64,000 nt of DNA from Bradyrhizobium ottawaense (GTDB lineage Bacteria; Pseudomonadota; Alphaproteobacteria; Rhizobiales; Xanthobacteraceae), in assembly GCF_002278135.3 (NCBI RefSeq), contig NZ_CP029425.2:6672001-6736000 (forward strand), given 5' to 3'. Shown here piece by piece: positions 54,800 through 64,000 of this stretch; the stretch's first letter is position 1, and each line of letters starts with the position of its first letter. Below the pieces are notes generated by a model. That model was not told the origin of the DNA, searched no databases, and was given only the letters and a program-made list of their open reading frames with translations. Both the position numbers and the translations under genes were made by a program.

Positions 54800-55246
54800 C
54801 TAAGATGCGGGAGGCCTGGAAGGCGCGGGAAATTGGCGCGGCCGCGAACGGCTGTCGAGGCCCTTGGGCAATTTGTCATTGAGCTTCACGACGGCGCCTC
54901 GAGCCTCCGTCGCCGGCGCATCCTCCTGGCTGTAGATCAGCGTCACCTCGAACATCACGTCGGGCGCTTCCCTGGCCGTTCCGGAGCAGGTCGCCATCGC
55001 ACCGCTGCACACGCCGGCGAGGCGGACCTCGACCTCGTCCAGACCGAACACGGTCGGCGGCCCCTCGGCATAGCGCCGCGTGGTCAGGACGGCCGTGAAG
55101 CGCTGGTCGTCACCGAACTGATAGGAGCCGCCATAGGTAAAGAAGCTGTCGCTGCCGGAAATCCGTCCGTCCGCCAGATGCACGATGCCCGTACCCTGGC
55201 CGCGCGGGGTCCTGAACCAGGCCGCATATTTGCCGTCTCTCATCAT
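54800..55246 (-). CDS. GrlR-like protein, 148 aa
   Basis: From ATG 55246 (MMRDGKYAAWFRTPRGQGTG, then IVHLADGRISGSDSFFTYGG), the core is a beta-rich barrel of the GrlR type with RFTAVLTTRRYAEGPPTVFG. GrlR proteins in enteric pathogens bind a regulator of type III secretion; in rhizobia the family is widespread with unknown function. Two cysteines (residues 80 and 87 region) and the last 25 charged residues are not part of the core. A longer start at 55375 is rejected. Confidence 0.7.
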   Translation of the reverse strand: MMRDGKYAAWFRTPRGQGTGIVHLADGRISGSDSFFTYGGSYQFGDDQRFTAVLTTRRYAEGPPTVFGLDEVEVRLAGVCSGAMATCSGTAREAPDVMFEVTLIYSQEDAPATEARGAVVKLNDKLPKGLDSRSRPRQFPAPSRPPAS

Positions 55247-55387
55247 GGAAATGTCCGCCGTAGAATTCACTGGTATTTGCAACCAACTCTGGGGCGCGAC
55301 AATGACCGACGCGGCGAGTATTCCGCGACGGTTAACGCCCTGCAAAGCCAACCCGTCAAATTGCCACCGCAGCACGCGGCGACGCCG

Positions 55388-57121
55388 TCAGAACAATTCT
55401 ATGCCGTCATCCGCGGTCTCGACCGCCTCGACGCGGCGCGTCGCGGCGATCGACTTAAGTCCTACCGCTTGCAGGAATTCACGATGAACGTCCCGCTCAC
55501 GCTCCATCGTGTAGCGCGCGAAGAGATCGTCGAGGATCGCCTGATCCCGCAGCTCCGGCTGTAGCAGCTGCGCCCCGGTGCTCGCAGTCTCGAGCCGCGC
55601 GGCGACCGCAGGCAAGGCTGCGGAGCTTTCGCCGAGCCTGGTCATCAGACCCTGGGCCGAATTCATCAGCCTCTCGAACTCCGCGCCTTCGTCGACGAGC
55701 CGGCTCATCAGCTTGCCGAGCCGTTCATTGCCGGCCTCGACCTCGCGCAGGGCCTGAAGGATTTGCGGCTCGAGCTTGGCAAGCTGGGTGGGATCACCCT
55801 GCACGCGGAGCTCCTTCAGCTCATTGGCCGAGCGCTCGATGCCATCGAGCACGGGCCTCAGGCGCCCCGCCCCCGCGGAGACCTGGTCGGCGGTCGCCTT
55901 GAGCTCGTTGGCGATGACGACGAAGGCGCTGCCGCGGCTGCCGAGATGGCTCGCCTTGAGGCCGGCATTCATTCCGATCAGCGTGATGTCGACGGTCGCC
56001 TCGGCAAGCCCGGCGATCGCCTGGCGAAATTTCGTCAGCGTGTCCTCGACGATCGCGAGCGCATCGTCGACCGAGCGGCCGGCACTCTCGCAGGTGGCGA
56101 TCAGGGTCGATGCGTGTGCCAGCGTCTGCTTGATGCGCGTCAGGAACGACGACGAGCCGCCCTCCTCGCCGCCGAACAGCGTGCGGCCGTGGCCGACGAC
56201 GCTGCCAGCATCGTGCAGGATCGCCGTCAGTGCGCCGACGATCTGACCGACGTCACCGCCGAACTCGCGCTGGGCATCCCTGAGCTGGGCCGCCTGCAAC
56301 CGGCAAATCGCACCCACGCCGTCATCGCTCGGCATCGTTTCAGGAACGAGGCTCGGCGCGGATTCCGACGCAAGGCCGAGGCCATGGGACACGTGCTCGA
56401 GACGCTGACGCGTGCTGTCGCCCGCCTGCAGCGAGATGATCGCGCTGCCGACCGCCTCGGCGATCTTCCTGGTGCTGGCACTGGCGCGGTCGGCCAAATG
56501 GCTGCTCTTGCTGCGCTGGTCGCGTAACCCCGAATAGGCCGCGCCGAGCTCGGCGCTTTCCGACACCAATTGGGCCCGATACCGGCTCTCGAACTCCTTC
56601 TGCCGGCCGGAGGCGGTGGCAACCGCTTCGGACAGGCGCTGCTGGTCCCGCGCGCAGCCTTCGATCGAGCGCTGCACGGCCCTGCCGAGATCGTAGGCTT
56701 CCTGGGTGAAGGCGAGAAAGCCCTCGCGGTCGCCGTCGAGCGAGGCCGCCTCGATCCGCGCGCTGCGCGCGATGATGGTGATCATCCCGATGTGCTTAAA
56801 CAGCGGCTTGAGCAACGAAGACGCCTCTGCCGTGCTCTTGCCGATCGTCTCCAGCAGCGCGCTCTCCGCCGGCAGCGCCTGCGCCAACTCGCTCAACCGC
56901 GCCGCGATCTCCTGCAGCGCCGTTGCGGCGCCCTCGATCTCGGCGCCGGAAAGCTCACCTGAGAGCGTAGCTAAGCCCTGGTTCAGCTCCTTGAAGATGA
57001 GGTGGCCGCGTCCGAGTTCCTGACCGACGCGCGCAAAGACGTCCTCGATGCGCGAGGAGACGTCCTCGATCGCGGTGGTTGCCTCGGTGAGTGTGTTGGC
57101 CGGAACGGGCGACATGGCCAT
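55388..57121 (-). CDS. Soluble MCP-like protein with two degenerate signalling tips
   Basis: A 577-residue all-helical protein with no membrane segment. ATG 57121 overlaps the cheB stop as TGATG. Two regions copy the MCP hairpin tip: residues 110-150 (IGMITIIARSARIEAASLDG then DREGFLAFTQEAYDLGRAVQ) and 377-416 (VDITLIGMNAGLKASHLGSR then GSAFVVIANELKATADQVS). The canonical tip in the MCPs of this operon is [20 protein letters not shown] then [15 protein letters not shown]. Both copies lose the key Glu residues that bind CheA and CheW. It could be a scaffold or antagonist of the receptor array, or a separate sensor. The role is inference. Confidence 0.75.
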   Translation of the reverse strand: MAMSPVPANTLTEATTAIEDVSSRIEDVFARVGQELGRGHLIFKELNQGLATLSGELSGAEIEGAATALQEIAARLSELAQALPAESALLETIGKSTAEASSLLKPLFKHIGMITIIARSARIEAASLDGDREGFLAFTQEAYDLGRAVQRSIEGCARDQQRLSEAVATASGRQKEFESRYRAQLVSESAELGAAYSGLRDQRSKSSHLADRASASTRKIAEAVGSAIISLQAGDSTRQRLEHVSHGLGLASESAPSLVPETMPSDDGVGAICRLQAAQLRDAQREFGGDVGQIVGALTAILHDAGSVVGHGRTLFGGEEGGSSSFLTRIKQTLAHASTLIATCESAGRSVDDALAIVEDTLTKFRQAIAGLAEATVDITLIGMNAGLKASHLGSRGSAFVVIANELKATADQVSAGAGRLRPVLDGIERSANELKELRVQGDPTQLAKLEPQILQALREVEAGNERLGKLMSRLVDEGAEFERLMNSAQGLMTRLGESSAALPAVAARLETASTGAQLLQPELRDQAILDDLFARYTMERERDVHREFLQAVGLKSIAATRRVEAVETADDGIELF

Positions 57122-58212
57122 CAACCTGCCACCGCGGCGTGCCCGGCCTGATACCAGAGCATGATCTCCCGCGGGATGTGATGCAGCGAAACGACCTTTT
57201 CGACGCCGCCATGGGCGATGGCTTCCTTGGGCATGCCGAACACCACGCAGCTCTCTTCGTCCTGCGCCCGCGTTGAGGCGCCGAGCTTGCGCATCTCCAG
57301 CATCCCGCGCGCGCCGTCGTCGCCCATCCCCGTCATGATGACGCCGAGCGCGTTGGCGCCGGCATGCTGGGCCGCCGAGCGGAACAACACGTCGACTGAG
57401 GGGCGATGCCGCGACACCGGCGGACCGTCCTTGATCGCGATCTGGTAGCGCAGACCGATGCGCTGGAGCAGCATGTGGCGGGCGCCGGGCGCGATATAGG
57501 CGCAGCCCGGCAACACCGGCTCACCGTCCTCGGCTTCCTTGACCTTGATCTGGCAGACGCCGTCGAGACGCTTGGCAAAGGCCGCGGTGAAGCCTGCCGG
57601 CATGTGCTGGACGATGAGAAGCGGCGGACAGTGCGCCGGCAGCATCTCGAGGACATCGTTGAGCGCCTCGGTCCCGCCGGTCGACGCACCGATACAGACG
57701 ATGCGCTCCGTCGTCGGCCGGACCCTGCCCTGCACCGGCGGCGGGATGATGGCGTCGGCGGTCAGCTTCTTCTCGATGGACCGGCGTTCCGCACGCGGGC
57801 GCACCCGCGCGCGCGCAGCCGACTTCACCGCCTCGCGCAGCCGTGTCGAGCATTCGAGCAGCGCCTGCCGCGTATCGATCTTCGGCTTCGGCACGATGTC
57901 GACCGCGCCCGCCTCGAACGCCTCGAACATCACGTTCGAGCCCTCTTCGGTCAGCGAGGAGCAGATGATCACCGGGATCGGGCGCTGCGCCATGATCTTG
58001 CGCAGGAACGTCATGCCGTCCATGCGCGGCATTTCCAGGTCGAGGATCATCACGTCGGGGATCTCGTTCTGGAGGCGCTTCGCCGCCACGAAAGGATCGG
58101 AGGCCGCTCCCATCACCTCGATATCGGGATCGTCGTTGAGAATCGTCTGCAGGATTTGGCGCACCGACGCCGAATCGTCCACGATCAGTACGCGAACCTT
58201 CTCCCTCGGCAT
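57121..58212 (-). CDS. cheB: Chemotaxis methylesterase/deamidase CheB
   Basis: A 363-residue response regulator. The receiver domain (residues 1-125) has [14 protein letters not shown] and the phospho-acceptor Asp in [13 protein letters not shown]. The esterase domain (about 165-355) has the triad Ser in [11 protein letters not shown], His in [11 protein letters not shown] and Asp in [13 protein letters not shown]. It removes methyl groups from MCPs when phosphorylated by CheA. It ends as TGATG with the next gene and lies 16 bases after cheR. Confidence 0.95.
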   Translation of the reverse strand: MPREKVRVLIVDDSASVRQILQTILNDDPDIEVMGAASDPFVAAKRLQNEIPDVMILDLEMPRMDGMTFLRKIMAQRPIPVIICSSLTEEGSNVMFEAFEAGAVDIVPKPKIDTRQALLECSTRLREAVKSAARARVRPRAERRSIEKKLTADAIIPPPVQGRVRPTTERIVCIGASTGGTEALNDVLEMLPAHCPPLLIVQHMPAGFTAAFAKRLDGVCQIKVKEAEDGEPVLPGCAYIAPGARHMLLQRIGLRYQIAIKDGPPVSRHRPSVDVLFRSAAQHAGANALGVIMTGMGDDGARGMLEMRKLGASTRAQDEESCVVFGMPKEAIAHGGVEKVVSLHHIPREIMLWYQAGHAAVAG

Positions 58213-58228
58213 CTTGGTTGCGCTCCGG

Positions 58229-59083
58229 CTAGACCTGGAAAATGGTTGGCTGAACCTGCTTCAGCCCGGGCACGGCACTGTGAATCATCGATTCCGAATG
58301 TCCGACCAGCAAATAGCCGCCCGGACGCAAATGGCTGCACAGTTGCTCGACCACCTTGCGCTGGGTCTCGCGCTCGAAATAGATCAGGACGTTGCGGCAG
58401 AAGATGATGTCGACATCGCGATCGACCGGATAGGACTTGTCCATGAGGTTCATCCTCATGAAATGTGTCGCGCGCCGCAGCTCGGGTACGACCCGCACCT
58501 CACCGCGCGACTTGTCCCGCGACGTCGAAAAATATCGTTTCACGAATTGCTCCGGCACCGGGCCGAGCACGTCGCGCGTGTAGATCGCCGTCTTGGCGAG
58601 GCGCAGCACCGCGGTCGAGATGTCGGTCCCGAGAATGCGGTACTGGAAGCGCGATCCGTTCCGCGTCATGTCGTCCAGCACCATCGCGGTGGTGTAGGCC
58701 TCCATGCCGGTGGAGCTCGCCGAGCTCCAGATCTTCAGGTTCGCGTTCTTGCGTCCATGCGACTTGAGCAGGCCGGGGATCGCGACGTCGCGCATGAAGG
58801 TGAAGTGCTGCGGCTCGCGGAAGAAGTCGGTCTTGTTGGTCGTCACCACATCGATGAGATGGGTGAGCTCGGTATCGAAATGATCCGCCTCAAACAGGTT
58901 CTCGACATATTCGTTGAGACCGGTGAAGTTGAGCGCGCGCACGCGCTTGTGCAGCCGCCCCTCCAGCATCAGCCGCTTGCCCTGCGGCAGCTTGATGCCG
59001 ACCTGGCCCTCGATCAGTTCGGCGATGGTGCGGAAGTGGCGGTCCGATAGATGCTCGGCCGTATCCTGTGCAGCGGGCATCAT
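58229..59083 (-). CDS. cheR: Chemotaxis methyltransferase CheR
   Basis: A 284-residue enzyme that methylates MCP glutamates using S-adenosylmethionine. The N-terminal helical domain (about 1-85) has [20 protein letters not shown]. The Rossmann domain has [33 protein letters not shown] (SAM motif), [14 protein letters not shown] and [12 protein letters not shown]. The C-terminus ends [20 protein letters not shown]. It pairs with CheB in the adaptation system. Confidence 0.95.
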   Translation of the reverse strand: MMPAAQDTAEHLSDRHFRTIAELIEGQVGIKLPQGKRLMLEGRLHKRVRALNFTGLNEYVENLFEADHFDTELTHLIDVVTTNKTDFFREPQHFTFMRDVAIPGLLKSHGRKNANLKIWSSASSTGMEAYTTAMVLDDMTRNGSRFQYRILGTDISTAVLRLAKTAIYTRDVLGPVPEQFVKRYFSTSRDKSRGEVRVVPELRRATHFMRMNLMDKSYPVDRDVDIIFCRNVLIYFERETQRKVVEQLCSHLRPGGYLLVGHSESMIHSAVPGLKQVQPTIFQV

Positions 59084-59219
59084 GGCCGCCAGCCCCGGTC
59101 CGCAACGGCCACCTGCACTGAATGTCGGGCCGTACGGGCCATCTCGAATCCTACGCGTTTAAACAACCGCTGAAAGAAGACCGGTCCACCGTCCCGGGGC
59201 AGACCGGCCCGCAAAAGTC

Positions 59220-61025
59220 CTAGCGCTGGAAATCGGCGTCCCGATCGTCCTCGCCGTCATGCATGTCGAAGGCAAAACCGCCGCCACCGGCAACCTTCAC
59301 GGCGCGGGCCGGCCTGGCCTGCACGACCTTTTTCGCCGGACGCTCGGCAGCCGCCATGGTGGCCGCCTTGGCGCGCAGCTGGCTCACAGCCCGGTCGATC
59401 GGCGCCGGTGCCTGGCTCTTCACGCCGTGCTCGATGCGGAAATAGGCGATGGTGGACTGAAGCTGTTCGGCCTGCGAAGCGAGCTCCTCAGAGGTCGACG
59501 ACACCTGCTCGGACGCGCTGGCGTTCTGCTGGCCGACCTTGTCGAGCTGCTGGATCGCCTGGTTGATCTGAGCCGATCCGACGTCCTGCTCGCGGCAGGC
59601 CGCGGTGATCTCCTCAACGAGCTCGGCGGTCTTCTTGATGTCAGGGACCAGCTTGGAGAGCATGGAGCCCGCCTCCTGCGCCACCTTGACGGTGTCGGCC
59701 GAGAGCGTGCCGATCTCGGCCGCGGCGGCCTGGCTGCGCTCGGCGAGCTTGCGCACTTCGGAGGCGACCACCGCAAAGCCCTTGCCGTGCTCGCCGGCGC
59801 GCGCGGCCTCGACCGCGGCGTTGAGCGCGAGCAGATCGGTCTGGCGTGCGATCTCCTGCACGATCGTGATCTTCTCGGCGATGGTCTGCATCGCGTTGAC
59901 GGCGCGGCCAACGGCAGCGCCGCTTGCCTCCGCGTCCTTGGCGGATTGCGCGGCGATCTTCTCGGTCTGGTTGGCGTTGTCGGCGTTCTGCTTCACGTTC
60001 GAGGCCATCTCCTCCATCGAGGAGGACGCTTCCTCGGCGGACGAGGCCTGCTCGGTCGCGCCCTGCGACAGCTGCTCGGCGCTCGCCGAGAGCTCCTGGC
60101 TGCCGGCCGAGACGTTCTGCGCCGCGGTCAGCGCTTCGGACACGATCTGGCGAAGCTTCTCCACCATGCGCTCGAGCGCAAGGCCCAGCGTGTCCTTGTC
60201 CGACAGCGGCTTGGCTTCGATCGTGAGGTTGCCCTGCGCGATCTCGTTGGCGACGGCCGCGGTGGAGTTCAGATTGGCGGTCATCGCGTTCAGAGATTTC
60301 ACGAGATCGCCGATCTCGTCGTTGCTGGACGTATCGATCTTGTGGCTGAGATCGCCGATCGCGACGGCATCCGCCAGCCCGACCGCCTTGGCGAGGGACC
60401 GGCTGATATTGATCGAGATCCAGACTGCGCCGATCGCGGCAACGATGAGCGAGACGATGACGAGGACGATCAGAACCAACTGGGCGCGACGGCTGTCTTC
60501 GTTGGACTGCACGGCCTGCTCGGCCATCTGCCTCTTCGTATTGGCGACATAGGCTCCCATCGCCTCCGTCGCATCTGCAACCACCTTGCGCCCGTCACCC
60601 ATCGAGCGCTCGGTTGCCTTGGTCTTATCGGTCTTTGCCAGCCTGATCGTCTCTTCCTGATAGACGTTCATTCGGGCGTAGGCGCTGGCGAAGTTGTCGA
60701 GCAGCTTCTTGCCGCCTTCGCTGGCGAGGGCATGGACCTCGTCCCTGATCTTCATGGCCTCATCGCGGAGCTTGGCCGCGTTCACCGCGAATTCCTCGGC
60801 CTCGCCTGGCGTTCCCAGAATTGCGTTCTTTTCCGCCCTGACCTGCTGCCAGATGATCTTCTCGACCTCGGCTGCTTTCTCCATCCGCTTGGCGCGAAGC
60901 ACCATGGAATCTGCGGTCGCGGCCATGTCGGACAACTTCATGTAGCTCACGGCGCCTGCTACCATGAACAGAAGAATGACGACGCCAAACGCGCTGGCGA
61001 GCTTGGCTTTGACGGTGAATCTCAT
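59220..61025 (-). CDS. Methyl-accepting chemotaxis protein, 601 aa
   Basis: Membrane helices at about 10-30 and 186-208 enclose a four-helix periplasmic sensor. A HAMP domain (about 209-262) is followed by a second HAMP-like segment ([20 protein letters not shown]), absent from the other MCP here. The signalling tip is [20 protein letters not shown] with [13 protein letters not shown]. It ends [20 protein letters not shown] followed by R, a tail shared with the second MCP. The ligand is unknown. It lies between cheR and a cheW gene. Confidence 0.95.
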   Translation of the reverse strand: MRFTVKAKLASAFGVVILLFMVAGAVSYMKLSDMAATADSMVLRAKRMEKAAEVEKIIWQQVRAEKNAILGTPGEAEEFAVNAAKLRDEAMKIRDEVHALASEGGKKLLDNFASAYARMNVYQEETIRLAKTDKTKATERSMGDGRKVVADATEAMGAYVANTKRQMAEQAVQSNEDSRRAQLVLIVLVIVSLIVAAIGAVWISINISRSLAKAVGLADAVAIGDLSHKIDTSSNDEIGDLVKSLNAMTANLNSTAAVANEIAQGNLTIEAKPLSDKDTLGLALERMVEKLRQIVSEALTAAQNVSAGSQELSASAEQLSQGATEQASSAEEASSSMEEMASNVKQNADNANQTEKIAAQSAKDAEASGAAVGRAVNAMQTIAEKITIVQEIARQTDLLALNAAVEAARAGEHGKGFAVVASEVRKLAERSQAAAAEIGTLSADTVKVAQEAGSMLSKLVPDIKKTAELVEEITAACREQDVGSAQINQAIQQLDKVGQQNASASEQVSSTSEELASQAEQLQSTIAYFRIEHGVKSQAPAPIDRAVSQLRAKAATMAAAERPAKKVVQARPARAVKVAGGGGFAFDMHDGEDDRDADFQR

Positions 61026-61086
61026 TTTCAGTCTCGTTGGTTCGAATTGGGGTGATTACGCGTGACCACGCTTCACTCTTGCAAAC

Positions 61087-61575
61087 TCAGGCGGCGCGAG
61101 GCGCATCTGTAGCCGTGTCGCGGCCTTCCGGAACTTTGTCATTGGCCATCAGCTTGGCGAGATCGAAAATCACGACGAACTTCTCGCCCTTGCGGCCGAT
61201 GCCGGCGGCATAGTCCGATTGCCATTTCCCGCCGACCTCTGGCACGGGCTCGATCGCCTGCTCGTCGATGTCGGTGACCTCGAACACGCAATCGGCGACG
61301 AAGCCGACGCCGACGAGGCGGTCCTTCATCGGCACGTCGAGGATGATGATGCGGGTCGCTTCGGTGGCGGCCACGCTGGGCAGGCCGAGCTTGTTCCTGA
61401 GATCGACGATCGGATAGCCGCTGCCGCGCACGTCGATCATGCCGAGCAGAAAGTTCGGCGCGTGCGGGAGCCGCGAGATCGGCCGCATGTCGAGAATCTC
61501 CCGGACGTTGCGGATGCTGATGCCGAACGTCTCGCCGGCGAGCCCGAGCGTCAGATATTGCGAGGTTGCGGCCAT
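61087..61575 (-). CDS. cheW: CheW adaptor, 162 aa
   Basis: From ATG 61575 (MAATSQYLTLGLAGETFGIS) the SH3-like CheW domain runs to about residue 145, with IRNVREILDMRPISRLPHAP, FLLGMIDVRGSGYPIVDLRN and KFVVIFDLAKLM. It couples MCPs to CheA. The longer upstream reading overlaps intergenic sequence and is not used. The last 15 residues are an extra polar tail. A second cheW is at 63373. Confidence 0.93.
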   Translation of the reverse strand: MAATSQYLTLGLAGETFGISIRNVREILDMRPISRLPHAPNFLLGMIDVRGSGYPIVDLRNKLGLPSVAATEATRIIILDVPMKDRLVGVGFVADCVFEVTDIDEQAIEPVPEVGGKWQSDYAAGIGRKGEKFVVIFDLAKLMANDKVPEGRDTATDAPRAA

Positions 61576-61637
61576 GATGCAGTCCAGGATTCCAGATTGG
61601 GAATGGGCACGGTCCGGCATAAGGCCGGACCGGTTGA

Positions 61638-63335
61638 TCAGCGTTGGAACTCGGCGTCGCGATCGTCTTCGCCGTCATTCATGTCGAAGGCGAAGCCACC
61701 GCCACCGGCGACTTTCATCGCACGTGCCGGCTTGCGGGCAGGCACCGGCTTCTTCATGCCGCGATCAGCGGCCGCCATGTGCGCAGCCTTGGCCCGGAGC
61801 TGACCGACGGCGCGGTCGATCGGCTCGGCTGCCGCTTTCTCTCGGCGCGCAGCTTGCTCGATCCGGAAGAACGAGATGGTGGACTGCAGCTGCTCGGCTT
61901 GCGAGGCGAGCTCCTCCGAGGTCGAGGACACCTGCTCGGAGGCGCTGGCGTTCTGCTGGCCGACCTTGTCGAGCTGCTGGATCGCCTGGTTGATCTGGGC
62001 CGAGCCGACGTCCTGCTCGCGGCAGGCCGCGGTGATCTCCTGCACCAGCTCAGCGGTCTTCTTGATGTCGGGCACGAGCTTGGACAGCATCTGGCCGGCT
62101 TCCTGGGCGACCTTCACGCTCTCCGTGGACAGCGTCCCGATGTCGGCTGCGGCGGCCTGGCTGCGCTCGGCAAGCTTACGCACTTCGGAGGCGACCACCG
62201 CAAAGCCCTTGCCGTGCTCGCCTGCGCGCGCGGCTTCCACGGCCGCGTTGAGCGCGAGCAGGTCGGTCTGGCGTGCGATCTCCTGCACGATCGTGATCTT
62301 CTCGGCGATGGTCTGCATCGCCTCGACGGCACGGCCCACGGCGACACCGCTGGCTTCGGCGTCCTTGGCCGACTGCCCCGCAATCTTCTCGGTCTGGTTG
62401 GCGTTGTCGGCATTCTGCTTCACGTTCGAGGCCATCTCCTCCATCGAGGAGGAGGCTTCCTCGGCGGACGAAGCCTGCTCGGTCGCGCCTTGCGAGAGCT
62501 GCTCGGCGCTCGCGGACAGCTCCTGGCTTCCGGCGGAGACGTTCTGCGCCGCAGTGATTGCCTCGGCGACGATCTGCCGGAGCTTTTCGACCATCCCATT
62601 CAGCGACTTGATGAGATCTCCGATCTCGTCGTTGCTCGCCGAAGGAATGGTCTGGCTGAGATCGCCCTCAGCGACCGCACCTGCAAGGCCAACGGCCCTT
62701 CCGAGCGAACGGCTGATCGAGATGGAAATCCAGAGCGCAGCCCCGATCGCGACCGCCAGCGAGATGCCGATCAGCGTCATCAGCAGGAATTGGGCCTGGT
62801 GCCCCTCTGCCTTGGACTGGACAGCCTGCTCTGCCATCTGCTTCTTCGTATTGGCGACATAGGCGCCCATGGATTCCATCGCGTCTGCGACGACCTTGCG
62901 GCCGTCACCCATCGAGCGCTCCATGGCCTTCGTCTTGTCGGTCTTCGCCAGCCGGATCGTTTCTTCCTGGTAGGTATTCATCTTCGCGTATGTGGCTGCG
63001 AAGCTGTCGAGCAGCTTCCTGCCGCCCTCGCTCGCCAGCGCGTAGACTTCGTCCCTGGTCTTCATCGCTTCCTCGCGAAGCCTGGCGGCCTCGGCGGCAA
63101 ACTGGTCGGCCTGAGCCTCCGTGCCGAGCACCGAGTTCTTCTCGGCGCGCAGCTGAAGCAGGATGTCCTTTTCGATCTGCGTCGCCTTTTCCATGCGGTT
63201 TGCGCGCAGAACCATGCTGTCGGCGGTCGCCATCATGTCGCCGAGCTTCATGTAAGCCACGCCGCCCGCGATCCCGGACAGGACGATGATCACGCCGAAC
63301 GCACTGGCAAGCTTTGCCTTGACGGTAAATCTCAT
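61638..63335 (-). CDS. Methyl-accepting chemotaxis protein, 565 aa
   Basis: A paralogue of the 601-residue [23 protein letters not shown], a four-helix sensor between two membrane helices (about 10-30 and 186-205), one HAMP domain and the same signalling hairpin. It is shorter because the second HAMP-like segment is missing. The tail [20 protein letters not shown] with R matches the other MCP at all but two positions. Sensor regions differ mainly in the periplasmic part. It is flanked by two cheW genes. Confidence 0.95.
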   Translation of the reverse strand: MRFTVKAKLASAFGVIIVLSGIAGGVAYMKLGDMMATADSMVLRANRMEKATQIEKDILLQLRAEKNSVLGTEAQADQFAAEAARLREEAMKTRDEVYALASEGGRKLLDSFAATYAKMNTYQEETIRLAKTDKTKAMERSMGDGRKVVADAMESMGAYVANTKKQMAEQAVQSKAEGHQAQFLLMTLIGISLAVAIGAALWISISISRSLGRAVGLAGAVAEGDLSQTIPSASNDEIGDLIKSLNGMVEKLRQIVAEAITAAQNVSAGSQELSASAEQLSQGATEQASSAEEASSSMEEMASNVKQNADNANQTEKIAGQSAKDAEASGVAVGRAVEAMQTIAEKITIVQEIARQTDLLALNAAVEAARAGEHGKGFAVVASEVRKLAERSQAAAADIGTLSTESVKVAQEAGQMLSKLVPDIKKTAELVQEITAACREQDVGSAQINQAIQQLDKVGQQNASASEQVSSTSEELASQAEQLQSTISFFRIEQAARREKAAAEPIDRAVGQLRAKAAHMAAADRGMKKPVPARKPARAMKVAGGGGFAFDMNDGEDDRDAEFQR

Positions 63336-63372
63336 TTCCAGCCCCTACCCCGGTCTCGCCCGAGACCTCATC

Positions 63373-63834
63373 TCAGTTTAGAATGCGTTCCATGTTCGGA
63401 ACGATGACGAACTCTTCACGCCACTTGGCAATGAAGCGAATGAACTCCGGCTTCCAGTGCATGCCGACGCGCGGTGTCTGCTGCACGTCGGTCTGGGAGA
63501 TCTCCGTGACCTCGTAGACCTTGTCGGCGGTGACGCCGACCAGAACCGGCTCGCCGTCGAGCTCGAGCTCGATGACCACGATGCGCGTATCGGCGGAATC
63601 ATCGAGCTGCGGCATGCCGAAGCGGATGCGCAGGTCGGCGAGCGGAATGACGTTGCCGCGCACGTTGATCACGCTGGGAACGAAGGCGCGCGCGCCTGCC
63701 ACCTTGGTCACGGGGACGGGATCGATGATCTCGCGCACGAGGCCGGCGTCGAGCGCGAACTTCTCCTCGCCAAGGCCGATCATCACAACTTGCATCGCGT
63801 CAGCCTGCCGTTCGCCAGCCAAACCATCGTTCAT
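63373..63834 (-). CDS. cheW: CheW adaptor, 153 aa
   Basis: ATG 63834 overlaps the upstream cheA stop as TGATG; GTG 63837 is a less likely start. The CheW domain has QVVMIGLGEEKFALDAGLVR, ARAFVPSVINVRGNVIPLAD and LRIRFGMPQ. It is a divergent paralogue of the protein at 61087. Two CheW proteins suggest separate adaptor roles or arrays. Confidence 0.93.
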   Translation of the reverse strand: MNDGLAGERQADAMQVVMIGLGEEKFALDAGLVREIIDPVPVTKVAGARAFVPSVINVRGNVIPLADLRIRFGMPQLDDSADTRIVVIELELDGEPVLVGVTADKVYEVTEISQTDVQQTPRVGMHWKPEFIRFIAKWREEFVIVPNMERILN

Positions 63835-64000
63835 CACGCCGCCTCGCTGATATGCTGCTTCTCGACCTTCGACTGCGCCAACGCGACGAGCTGCGCGACG
63901 TCGAGGATCAATGCCGCCGTGCCATCGCCCAGGATGGTCGCGCCCGAGAACATCGTGACATCCGAATGCAGCTTTGAGAGCGACTTGATCACGGTCTGGT
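63834..64000 (-). CDS. cheA: CheA histidine kinase, C-terminal end (partial)
   Basis: Only the last 55 codons are in the window. The minus frame reads QTVIKSLSKLHSDVTMFSGA, then TILGDGTAALILDVAQLVAL and ends ISEAA. GATILGDGTxALILDV is the conserved end of the CheW-like regulatory domain of CheA. The stop TGA overlaps the start of cheW. The gene continues past the right edge. Confidence 0.9.
   Translation of the reverse strand, partial: QTVIKSLSKLHSDVTMFSGATILGDGTAALILDVAQLVALAQSKVEKQHISEAA

Noticed and set aside
59259..63407. Two plus-strand frames of nearly 600 codons opposite the MCP genes
   Set aside because: They are antisense shadows caused by strong codon bias; the minus strand encodes complete MCPs.

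Overview
The window looks like chromosome of a Bradyrhizobium-type alphaproteobacterium. It has high G+C, many small secreted proteins of the kind common in that genus, GTG and TTG starts, an alphaproteobacterial chemotaxis operon, and an intergenic palindrome I recall from Bradyrhizobium. This placement is inference from gene content and codon use; no database was searched.

Layout. (1) 1-12.8 kb is accessory DNA in decay. It holds a frameshifted HNH-type gene, an integrase-type insertion sequence next to a complete IS21-family element (istA/istB), small orphan genes (two PilZ proteins, an HTH-like protein, a 56-residue zinc-ribbon protein), a wrecked ATP-dependent DNA ligase remnant, and broken pieces of polysaccharide genes: a gmd 5' fragment joined to a peptidase C93 fragment, and a 12-codon epimerase stub. 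(2) 12.9-33.7 kb is an exopolysaccharide (EPS) region. It encodes a 1402-residue RTX protein with a GH16 glycanase domain, GDP-fucose synthesis (gmd, fcl), a WcaI-like glycosyltransferase, an orphan NMT1-like binding protein, an initiating sugar-phosphate transferase, a Wzx-like flippase, two GT2 enzymes, a GT4-type enzyme, a Wzy-like polymerase and a second, small GH16 glycanase. Many of these genes have visibly lower G+C than the rest. (3) 33.7-43.8 kb has high G+C and holds the export machinery: Wzc-type tyrosine autokinase, a second Wzy/ligase-like protein, Wza-type outer-membrane lipoprotein, uncharacterised secreted proteins between them, a third polytopic protein and a LapG-family (C93) cysteine protease. 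(4) 43.9-55.3 kb is chromosome-like, with a PPP-family phosphatase, many small exported or orphan proteins, a CSS-motif EAL phosphodiesterase, a VanZ-like protein, a CHRD protein and a GrlR-like protein. (5) 55.4-64 kb is a chemotaxis operon on the minus strand. Read 5' to 3' it is cheA (cut by the window edge), cheW, mcp, cheW, mcp, cheR, cheB, and a soluble MCP-like protein with two degenerate signalling-tip motifs.

How it fits together. Gmd and Fcl would make GDP-L-fucose. The initiating transferase and at least four glycosyltransferases would build a lipid-linked repeat, which the flippase moves, a Wzy-like protein polymerises, and the Wzc/Wza pair exports. Two GH16 enzymes could trim the polymer. 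PilZ proteins and an EAL phosphodiesterase suggest c-di-GMP input into the choice between attachment and movement; the neighbouring chemotaxis operon serves the motile side.

The observations I rate highest are the soluble twin-tip MCP-like protein coupled to cheB, the gmd/C93 chimeric pseudogene, the RTX-GH16 giant with possible C93 cleavage motifs, and a family of small exported proteins sharing the mature start QGTKDQ.
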